From Citrobacter sp. (GTDB lineage Bacteria; Pseudomonadota; Gammaproteobacteria; Enterobacterales; Enterobacteriaceae), in the NCBI GenBank assembly GCA_019415335.1, contig DXKH01000023.1, positions 1 through 58,003 of the forward strand: a stretch of 58,003 bases of DNA. The letters are read 5' to 3'. Both the position numbers and the translations under genes were made by a program. A model generated the notes under the pieces. That model was not told the DNA's origin and searched no databases. It saw only the letters and a program-made list of their open reading frames with translations. Below are positions 17,379 through 24,604 of the stretch, piece by piece (the first letter of the stretch is position 1; the number at the start of each line of letters is the position of its first letter).

Positions 17379-17516
17379 TTACTCCTCATAAGAACAGTAT
17401 CCACCTTTGTGGTGACTCCCTGTGCCGCCGTGCGGGTGCTGGCCCTTGGGACATGCGAATGCGACAGCAGCCATCAAAACCAGGCCTAAACCTATTACCC
17501 ATTTTGTTAGTTTCAT
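17379..17516 (-). CDS. 45-residue secreted His/Gly/Cys-rich peptide
   Basis: This gene is shorter than usual annotation limits. It encodes a signal peptide (MKLTKWVIGLGLVLMAAVAF, then AC) and a mature tail of about 24 residues: CPKGQHPHGGTGSHHKGGYC followed by SYEE. The tail has two cysteines at its ends and four histidines between them, as expected for a disulfide-closed loop or a metal-binding peptide. The first cysteine follows an Ala-Phe-Ala stretch and could be lipidated, although a clean lipobox is not seen. It is 101 bases upstream of the 88-residue secreted protein on the same strand, so the two may share a transcript. Function unknown. Confidence 0.6.
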   Translation of the reverse strand: MKLTKWVIGLGLVLMAAVAFACPKGQHPHGGTGSHHKGGYCSYEE

Positions 17517-17830
17517 TATAGTTTCTCACCTATTAAAAAAACGCACTATAAGCGAGATCCTATCCGTGCTCTGGTGTATTTGTGCTTTGTAAGTAGAAAT
17601 TAAATTAAGTTTAGACTCAATCATGCTTACGTTGATTAATTATGCTTTTTTAAAATAGCAGATGGAATATATCTGCACAATATTTTATCGTTTTCTGTGT
17701 GGTTGCCTCAACACATAACAATGTCTCGTTCAGAAGAAACTACCTCCCCATTAATATGGTTGGTTTATCCTGAACTTAAAACTAATTATCAAGGCAAGGC
17801 TGATATTGCCAGGTCACTAAGGTGGGTCCC
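17517..17830. other. AT-rich gap with no supported gene
   Basis: This holds the presumed promoter for the two minus-strand secreted proteins and the upstream region of the plus-strand cysteine-rich protein. An ATG at 17721 opens a frame that runs through that gene in another phase; I do not support it. Confidence 0.35.
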
Positions 17831-18091
17831 ATGTTTACTATATGTCAAAACGAACATCGTGATTTTGAAATGTTCGACGATCTCCTGGAACACCAGGGAG
17901 GAACACGTCGCCACAAATGCGCCGGTTGCGCATATGAACTCGGTAGACAACATGCATATGAAGGCGTTGCTTGCGCAAACGGTGAATGGGTTCTGGAAGA
18001 ACTTCCAGAAAGCCAGGCACGCCGTGTTCGCCATAAAGATGCTTATGAGGCATATCTTCTTGGTTACAGACACGGGCAGGCAGACCAATAA
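17831..18091 (+). CDS. Small cysteine-rich protein with HKCAGCAYELG motif
   Basis: The 86-residue cytosolic protein (no signal peptide) has CxxC within RRHKCAGCAYELGRQHAYEG (Cys30 and Cys33), plus Cys5 and Cys48, followed by a helical, arginine-rich end (ESQARRVRHKDAYEAYLLGY). The motif 'HKCAxCAYExG' recurs in small proteins of mobile regions, to my recollection; no function is established. The four cysteines could bind zinc. The ATG at 17831 is chosen over one three codons earlier. The C-terminus ends HGQADQ. Confidence 0.65.
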   Translation: MFTICQNEHRDFEMFDDLLEHQGGTRRHKCAGCAYELGRQHAYEGVACANGEWVLEELPESQARRVRHKDAYEAYLLGYRHGQADQ

Positions 18092-18170
18092 TGAAAGCGA
18101 TATACCCTTCTGAGGAGGAGTTTTAAATCTATCAGATTGATAGACGGCAGTTTTAACGCTTTCTCTGTAG

Positions 18171-18201
18171 GCCGGATGCGGTGTTCACACCGCCATCCGG
18201 C
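18171..18201. repeat. REP element
   Basis: GCCGGATG…CATCCGGC with an internal GGTGT/ACACC arm is a standard enterobacterial REP palindrome. It lies between the islet and ydcY. Confidence 0.75.
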
Positions 18202-18215
18202 ACACTGCACCAAAA

Positions 18216-18449
18216 TCAAAGGATCGTGCCGCCTTTCGTGAGTTGTTCGCGACGCACTTCCATATCTTCCTTATGCTGACGACCGTGATGCGCGATAGCC
18301 GTTCTTAACCGCTGCTGCTGCGTGTAGCGGTCTTCGCGGCTTAACTGCGCGTCATCGCTCAGGACCACCAACAGTTCGTTCATATGGGTAATGACGCCCT
18401 CATCAATGGCGGCATCAACACGGGCGCTGACCTCATCCAGGTGCGACAT
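18216..18449 (-). CDS. ydcY: Small conserved protein YdcY
   Basis: The 77-residue protein matches E. coli YdcY almost residue for residue in its second half (SREDRYTQQQRLRTAIAHHG, then RQHKEDMEVRREQLTKGGTIL). It is an all-helical cytosolic protein of the DUF2526 type; function unknown. It begins nine bases downstream of the solute-binding protein gene and on the same strand, so it is probably read through from it, an arrangement not present in K-12. Confidence 0.92.
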   Translation of the reverse strand: MSHLDEVSARVDAAIDEGVITHMNELLVVLSDDAQLSREDRYTQQQRLRTAIAHHGRQHKEDMEVRREQLTKGGTIL

Positions 18450-18458
18450 AAAAACTCC

Positions 18459-20057
18459 TTAATTTAGTTTTGCTTTTGAAAAATCACTGCCCATCAAGCT
18501 GACGCTATAACCGGTCACGTTGCTGCGCGTGGCGTAGAACGTTTTGCCGTTTGCCAGCGCGATCCATGGCGCCTGCTGATAATAGATCTCCTGCGCCTGC
18601 TGGTAGAGCTTCACACGCTCTTCCGGCTTGCTGACCAGCTTCGCTTTCTGGACCAGTGAATCATACCCCTTATCACACCAGCGTGCGGCATTCGATCCGG
18701 TTTTGATGTTGTTGCAGCCCAACAGTACATCGGCAAAGTTGTCCGGGTCGCCGTTATCCGACATCCAGCCAAACAGGGCGCTGTCATGCTCGCCTTTGCG
18801 CATGCCGGAAAGGTATTCGCCCCACTCGTAAGAGACAATCTTCGCCTTGACGCCCACTTTTGCCCAGTCACTTTGAATCATCTCGGCAATGCGTCGTGAG
18901 TTGGGGTTATACGGTCGCTGCACCGGCATTGACCAGAGCGTCACCTCAAACCCTTTTTCCTGCCCGGCTTGTTTCAGCAGTTCTTTCGCTTTTTCAGGAT
19001 CGTACGCGTAATCCTTCAGTTCCGGGTTAAAACCCATCATGTTCGGCGGGATCGGTGATTTTGCCACTTTCGCCGAATCGAGGAAAACGGCTTTCACAAT
19101 CGCCTGTTTATCGGTGGCGTAGTTCAGCGCCTGTCGTACGAGCACATTATCAAATGGTTTTTTCTCGGTGTTGAAGGCCAGATACCCCACGTTCAACGCC
19201 TCAACGGCATGCAGCGTCAGGTCTTTGTTTTTCTCGATTTCATCGAACTGTACCGGCGATGGCGCCGGGATAATCTGACATTCGTTGGTTTGCAGTTTCG
19301 CCATCCGCGTCTGAACGTTCGGCGTGATGGAGAAGATCAGATGCTTTGTCGGCACCTCGCCGTCCCAGTAATTCGGGTTCGCCAGATAGCGAATCTGCGA
19401 ATCCTGCTTGTACTGTTGCAGGACATACGGGCCCGTCCCAATCGGCCAGTTATCGACGTTTTCCGGCGTTCCTTTTTTCAGCATGGCGTCGGCGTATTCC
19501 GCCGAGAGAATCGAGGCAAAATCCATTCCCCAGTCGGCAAGAAACGCGGCGTTTGGCTCACTCAGCACAAACTGCACGTGGTAGTCATCGACCTTTTTCA
19601 CCTCTTTAATCAGCTTATCGAAGCCGACGTCGTTGAAATACTCATAGCTGCCCTGCGACACATTGTGGTACGGATGCGTGGCCTCTTTCTGCCGTAATAC
19701 GGAGAACACGACGTCATCAGCGTTGAAATCGCGGGTCGGCTTGAAGAACTTGTTACTGTTGAACTTCACGCCCTGACGCAGCGTAAAGGTATAAGTTTTG
19801 CCATCTTCTGAAATGGTCCAGTCTGTTGCCAGCGACGGTATCGGCGTGTTTTTTACCGGGTCAAAATTGATCAGCCGGTTGTAGAGCACCTGTGAGCTGG
19901 CGACAAACGACGGGCCAGAGCTGGCAATTTGCGGGTTAAAGGATTCTGGCGAGGCTTCCGAGCAATAAACAATCGTGTCGTTATTTGCCGCAAGTGCGGC
20001 TCCGGTCGGTAGCGCCGCACTGAGCGCCAGTGCGAGCAGCGTTTTCCCTGTGGACAT
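18459..20057 (-). CDS. DppA-like peptide-binding periplasmic protein
   Basis: The 532-residue protein is an SBP_bac_5 (DppA/OppA) family binding protein. It has a signal peptide ending LPTGAALA|ANND, then IVYCSEASPESFNPQIASSG near the mature N-terminus, the LATDWTISEDGKTYTFTLRQ signature, and DYAYDPEKAKELLKQAG. It is close to DppA, the dipeptide/haem receptor, but is a separate gene with no permease or ATPase next to it. It may feed the chromosomal Dpp transporter or another one. The ATG at MSTGKTLL is chosen because AAGG stands eight bases before it; a start five codons earlier lacks such a site. It is divergent from srfA. Confidence 0.9.
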   Translation of the reverse strand: MSTGKTLLALALSAALPTGAALAANNDTIVYCSEASPESFNPQIASSGPSFVASSQVLYNRLINFDPVKNTPIPSLATDWTISEDGKTYTFTLRQGVKFNSNKFFKPTRDFNADDVVFSVLRQKEATHPYHNVSQGSYEYFNDVGFDKLIKEVKKVDDYHVQFVLSEPNAAFLADWGMDFASILSAEYADAMLKKGTPENVDNWPIGTGPYVLQQYKQDSQIRYLANPNYWDGEVPTKHLIFSITPNVQTRMAKLQTNECQIIPAPSPVQFDEIEKNKDLTLHAVEALNVGYLAFNTEKKPFDNVLVRQALNYATDKQAIVKAVFLDSAKVAKSPIPPNMMGFNPELKDYAYDPEKAKELLKQAGQEKGFEVTLWSMPVQRPYNPNSRRIAEMIQSDWAKVGVKAKIVSYEWGEYLSGMRKGEHDSALFGWMSDNGDPDNFADVLLGCNNIKTGSNAARWCDKGYDSLVQKAKLVSKPEERVKLYQQAQEIYYQQAPWIALANGKTFYATRSNVTGYSVSLMGSDFSKAKLN

Positions 20058-20316
20058 GATATGAACCTTCATCGTTATTATTGAGGGGGTTATAGGAGCA
20101 TAGATTAAGAAAACTGAAAAATAACAAATCCGTCTCAGGTTATGCGAATCCGCACATTTTTGTTGGATCTTTCGCCACAGAATTTCCGTTAAGGCTTTTC
20201 GAAAACGTCAACGCCTCTATGCCCAGAAAATTCACCCCTTTTTGCCTCTCTTCCACCGTTTGCCTGAGCCACGAATCCGTAAAGTAGATGCGTGAAAAAG
20301 TCTTAGGGACCTTATC

Positions 20317-21618
20317 GTGGCAAAAACTCTCTTGCGCAGCGGCAATCTGGATGATTATCAGGCCGTCGGCGGTGGCGGCCAGGCCGTCTTTGATTCAGCA
20401 CTACAAATTCGTGAAACGCTCCGCCTGCGTAAACAGCAGGCGATGGTGGATTGTCTCGCCATTCCACAAGTCAACGACAGCGGCGATCGGGTCGACTGGT
20501 ATTCCCCTCTCGAAGGGACATCCGTCGCGTGGAAGGCCGCCGATGAAGAGACGCGTTTTCGCGCCCTGCGCTACCTCAGCGCGACGCTGGAAAGCGCCGC
20601 ATCGCTGAGCCGCAAAAGCCTGCAGTCCGGGAAAACGTCACTGCAACTGTTTGGCTCGCTGCTGGAAAAGGCCGTCCAGTTTCCAGGTGAGAATCACGTT
20701 TTTCTGGTGGATGGCAAGCCGGTCATTACCTTCTGGGGGTTTATCAATCTCAATGAGAACATCCGTGAGGATGTACTGGAATGCCTGCGTCTCCAGGAAG
20801 AGCCTGAACCGGAAATACACCTTGAACCAGAACCTGCAGAAGAGCCGGTTCCTGAAGTAACGTTTGCCCAGGCGGACGAGCCGCTGCTCTCCACGCCGAT
20901 CGTGCCAGTCAGCGAGCCTGAACCGGTGATTCCGCCGCAGCCGGATCCTATGGTCGCGGAAGAAAACGTGACGCCCGTCCCCGTCAAACCGTCACGTCGC
21001 CTGCCGCTCTGGAGTCTGCCCGTCGCCGCCGTGATCGTTGCCGCCATAGCCGCCCCGCTGCTGTGGCAATCGCAGACGCCCACCATCGCGACGGAAGTGG
21101 TCAATGCGCCACAACCCGCCATGGCACCGTTGCCAACGCTTGCCGCCGCGCTGCCGCTGCATCAGGCGGAAGTCATTGCGCCGGTGAAAAAAGACAAACC
21201 TGTTGATGAGCCGGTGGTGATTGCCGCAATCCCGAAAGACGCGCTGGTGATGGATGCGAATCAGATGAAGGCTGGCACCACGCGCTTCCTCAACGGTAAC
21301 TGGCGCGTCATGGTGGACGTGAAAGATCCCGTCACCGGTAAAGCGCCGTCTTTGCGTTACCAGATCCAGAACAATAAAGGTACGGCGCGGGTGGTTCACG
21401 GCGACAATATCGTCTGCCGCGCGGATCTCTTCTCGGGGCTGCATCAGAGTGGGGAATTAATGATTAAGAGTCGCGGCAATGCGCGCTGCACCGACGGTTC
21501 ACGTTATCCGATGCCGGAAATCACCTGTAAAGCCGGGACCAATGATGTCGCCGCCTGTACCGCCCGCTTTGATGCGAAAGCGGCGATTCCGTTGACGTTC
21601 AAAAAGATAGGTGCCTGA
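20317..21618 (+). CDS. srfA: SrfA, first gene of the srfABC virulence-associated operon
   Basis: The 433-residue protein starts with GTG (MAKTLLRSGN), with AGGGACC about nine bases upstream. The N-terminal 150 residues are globular. They are followed by a Glu/Pro-rich linker (EPEPEIHLEPEPAEEPVPEV), a single membrane segment near residues 228-250 (LPVAAVIVAAIAAPLLW) and a C-terminal extracytoplasmic domain with several cysteines (VCRADLF, ARCTDGS, EITCKAG, VAACTARF). In Salmonella srfABC were found as SsrB-regulated factors, and related SrfABC proteins of Xenorhabdus have been reported as cytotoxic. This protein looks like an inner-membrane component. Five bases separate its stop from the srfB start. 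Confidence 0.85.
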   Translation: MAKTLLRSGNLDDYQAVGGGGQAVFDSALQIRETLRLRKQQAMVDCLAIPQVNDSGDRVDWYSPLEGTSVAWKAADEETRFRALRYLSATLESAASLSRKSLQSGKTSLQLFGSLLEKAVQFPGENHVFLVDGKPVITFWGFINLNENIREDVLECLRLQEEPEPEIHLEPEPAEEPVPEVTFAQADEPLLSTPIVPVSEPEPVIPPQPDPMVAEENVTPVPVKPSRRLPLWSLPVAAVIVAAIAAPLLWQSQTPTIATEVVNAPQPAMAPLPTLAAALPLHQAEVIAPVKKDKPVDEPVVIAAIPKDALVMDANQMKAGTTRFLNGNWRVMVDVKDPVTGKAPSLRYQIQNNKGTARVVHGDNIVCRADLFSGLHQSGELMIKSRGNARCTDGSRYPMPEITCKAGTNDVAACTARFDAKAAIPLTFKKIGA

Positions 21619-21622
21619 TTTT

Positions 21623-24604
21623 ATGCTGGTGAATCTGTGTGATTACAAACAGAGCGTCACGCTCATCGCAAACAGCGGCGTTCAGTTTCTCGACTTCGGG
21701 CTGACGCCGCAGGAATCCGCGCATCATGGTCGCTTCGTACGTAAAACGGCTAACGGCCCCCTGCTGCGTCTGGATTACGATCTGACCAATGATCGCTACA
21801 CCCTGCCTGCGCAGCCTGGTTCGCAACCGGAAGTAGTGAAACCGGAAAGTACACAAACGCTACATTATTCCCTGGATGTCCTCGACGGCATCTGGCTGCC
21901 GCTGCCGTTCCTGCGTTTTAATCCCCCGCGTACCTTCGTTGAAGGACCCGACAACTGGGCACGCGTTCAGGTGCGTAAACTGGCCGAACCCGACAGCGCG
22001 GGTAATACCCACCGCGTTACCCTCGCACTCGATAGTCAGTTAAGTGAGAATGCGCCCGCCGCGCTCGCCCCCGGAGAAAACGATCTGCTGAACGGCACCC
22101 GTTTTGCCCTCGCCTGGCGCGATGAAGAGATCGCCGATTTTCTCGATCAGACCTGGATTGACGGTTGGTTACGCGAAGCGTTCCTCAACCACGTCAGCCA
22201 GCAGGAAAACCGGACTGAACAGGCCATCAGCCTGGCGCTGCGCAACTTTGAGTATCAGGCGCACTGGCTGAACCTGCTGACGCTGCTGGGTGAACAACTC
22301 GCCGTTCCGGAAGTTAAACTGGTGACCCACACCCTCAGTACCCCGGCGATCCCGGTCGATTTGATTCTGGATGTCGGTAACACCCATACCTGCGGCGTCT
22401 TGATTGAAGATCATGGCGATGCCAATGACGGACTGCGTCAGACGGCAGAACTGCAGGTCCGTTCGCTCAGCGAACCGCAGTATCTCAACGATCCGCTGTT
22501 CACCAGCCGTCTTGAATTTTCAGAAGCCCGCTTTGGCAAACAACATTTCTCTGTCGAAAGTGGTCGTGAAGATGCCTTCATCTGGCCATCAATTGTGCGG
22601 GTCGGTGACGAAGCGCGTAAGCTGGCGATGCAGCGGACGGGAACGGACGGCAACAGCGGCATTTCCAGCCCGCGACGCTATCTGTGGGATGAAACGCCGG
22701 TACTGCATGACTGGCGCTTCAGCCAGATGAACAGTAAAACCCAGCGCGAACCGTTAGCTACCGCCTTTCCACTGATGAACCTGATGAACGACGACGGTCA
22801 GCCGCTCTACTCGCTGCCGCAGGATGATCGACTGCCGGTGTTTTCACCTCAGTACAGCCGCAGTACGCTGATGACCCACATGCTGTGCGAGATCCTCGCC
22901 CAGGCACTGGGACAAATCAACAGCGTCGCGACCCGTCTGCGTCTGGGTTTTCCGGCGTCGCCGCGCCAGTTGCGCTCGTTGATCCTTACCCTCCCGTCAG
23001 CAATGCCGAAACAGGAACGTGAGATATTCCGTCTACGCATGTTCGAAGCGATAGCCATTGTCTGGAAAGCGATGGGCTGGCACCCGCAGGATGAAGATTT
23101 CAGCACCCGCAGGCAGCAGGAAAAAAGCGTGGTTCCGGTGCCGGAAATCCAGATGGAATGGGACGAGGCCAGCTGTGGCCAATTGGTCTGGTTGTATAAC
23201 GAAGCCATTTCCCATTATGCCGGACGCAGCGAAGCATTCTTCAACGCCCTTGCCCGCCCGGATCGCCTGCCGGAACCCGGCGAGACCAAGGGACGGGCGC
23301 TGCGCGTGGCCTCGATCGATATCGGCGGCGGCACTACCGATATGGCGATTGTCCACTATCAACTGGACGACGGCGTCGGCGCCAATGTGAAAATCACGCC
23401 ACATCTGCTGTTCCGTGAAGGCTTTAAGGTCGCGGGCGACGACATGCTACTGGACGTGATCCAGAAATGCATTTTACCGGCCCTGCAAACCCGGCTGCAG
23501 CAGGCGGGAGTCACCGATGCCGCCGCCCTGCTCGCCACGCTGTTTGGCGATTCCGGACGCATCGATACCCAGGCCGTTTTGCGGCAACAAACGGCGTTAC
23601 AGCTCTTTATGCCGCTCGGTCACGCGGTACTCTCTGCGTGGGAAAAGAGCGACATTAACGATCCGCTGGCCGGACTGCACGCCACCTTTGGCGATCTGCT
23701 GAACCACCGTCCGACCCGCAACGTGCTCAATTACATTCAGCAGGCGATTGATCACGCCCTGCCGTCGGGTTCGCCGACGTTTGATCTCTTTAGCGTTCCA
23801 TTACAGGTGCAGTTCAACCAGTTGCAGGAGGCGATGCTGGCAGGTCAGTTTACCCTGACCTCCCCGCTGCATGCGGTTTGTGAAGCCATTTCACATTATT
23901 GCTGCGATGTCCTGCTGGTCACCGGCCGACCGACCTGTATCCCGGCGGTTCAGGCGCTGATCCGCCATCTGCAGCCGGTTCCGGTCAACCGCATGGTGTG
24001 GATGGATAACTACCGCGTCCATGAGTGGTATCCGTTCAGCCAACAGGGGCGCATCGGCAATCCGAAGTCCACCGCCGCCGTCGGCGCGATGCTCTGCAGC
24101 CTGGCGCTGGATCTGCGCCTGCCGCGCTTTAACTTTAAAGCCGCGGATATTGGCGCCTACTCGACCGTGCGCTATCTCGGGGTCCTCGACAATACGGTGA
24201 ATACGTTGCGTGAGGAAAACGTCTGGTATCAGGATATCAATCTCGATAGACCCGGCGCGAAGCTCGATACCCGCCTGCACTTCCCGCTGCGCGGCAACGT
24301 TACGCTCGGTTTCCGCCAACTGGCGAACAGTCGTTGGCCCGCGACGCCGCTGTATACCCTGAGCATTAACTCAGCCGATCTGGCGAAGAATATCGCCGGT
24401 GACGGCGTGTTAAACGTGCGTCTGCAACTGCGCGGTGGCAACAAAGAAACCGGCCCCGAGTCGTTTGTGCTAAGCGATGCCTGGCTACAGGACGGCACGC
24501 CGGTGGCAGCAAATGCCCTGACCTTAAAACTGAATACCCTGGCTGACCGCCGACACAGCGGCAGCCATTACTGGATTGACAGCGGGAGCGTGTACCTGAA
24601 ATGA
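21623..24604 (+). CDS. srfB: SrfB, large protein with actin/Hsp70-type ATPase motifs
   Basis: The product has 993 residues from the ATG of MLVNLCDYKQ; AGGTG lies about nine bases upstream, inside the end of srfA. An in-frame GTG four codons earlier is possible. Two phosphate-binding motifs of the actin/Hsp70 fold are visible: ILDVGNTHTCGVLIED near residue 247 and SIDIGGGTTDMAIVHYQ near 563. Together they predict a nucleotide-dependent switch protein. The remaining parts have no assignable domain. It overlaps srfC by four bases (ATGA), so the two are coupled. No secretion signal is seen, so cytosolic action is likely. The family is known from Salmonella and insect-associated relatives. Confidence 0.85.
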   Translation: MLVNLCDYKQSVTLIANSGVQFLDFGLTPQESAHHGRFVRKTANGPLLRLDYDLTNDRYTLPAQPGSQPEVVKPESTQTLHYSLDVLDGIWLPLPFLRFNPPRTFVEGPDNWARVQVRKLAEPDSAGNTHRVTLALDSQLSENAPAALAPGENDLLNGTRFALAWRDEEIADFLDQTWIDGWLREAFLNHVSQQENRTEQAISLALRNFEYQAHWLNLLTLLGEQLAVPEVKLVTHTLSTPAIPVDLILDVGNTHTCGVLIEDHGDANDGLRQTAELQVRSLSEPQYLNDPLFTSRLEFSEARFGKQHFSVESGREDAFIWPSIVRVGDEARKLAMQRTGTDGNSGISSPRRYLWDETPVLHDWRFSQMNSKTQREPLATAFPLMNLMNDDGQPLYSLPQDDRLPVFSPQYSRSTLMTHMLCEILAQALGQINSVATRLRLGFPASPRQLRSLILTLPSAMPKQEREIFRLRMFEAIAIVWKAMGWHPQDEDFSTRRQQEKSVVPVPEIQMEWDEASCGQLVWLYNEAISHYAGRSEAFFNALARPDRLPEPGETKGRALRVASIDIGGGTTDMAIVHYQLDDGVGANVKITPHLLFREGFKVAGDDMLLDVIQKCILPALQTRLQQAGVTDAAALLATLFGDSGRIDTQAVLRQQTALQLFMPLGHAVLSAWEKSDINDPLAGLHATFGDLLNHRPTRNVLNYIQQAIDHALPSGSPTFDLFSVPLQVQFNQLQEAMLAGQFTLTSPLHAVCEAISHYCCDVLLVTGRPTCIPAVQALIRHLQPVPVNRMVWMDNYRVHEWYPFSQQGRIGNPKSTAAVGAMLCSLALDLRLPRFNFKAADIGAYSTVRYLGVLDNTVNTLREENVWYQDINLDRPGAKLDTRLHFPLRGNVTLGFRQLANSRWPATPLYTLSINSADLAKNIAGDGVLNVRLQLRGGNKETGPESFVLSDAWLQDGTPVAANALTLKLNTLADRRHSGSHYWIDSGSVYLK

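Noticed and set aside
17721..18113. Plus-strand frame starting MSRSEETTSPLIWLVYPELK
   Set aside because: Most of it overlaps the HKCAGCAYELG protein in another phase and its later part looks random; the short non-overlapping start is insufficient evidence.
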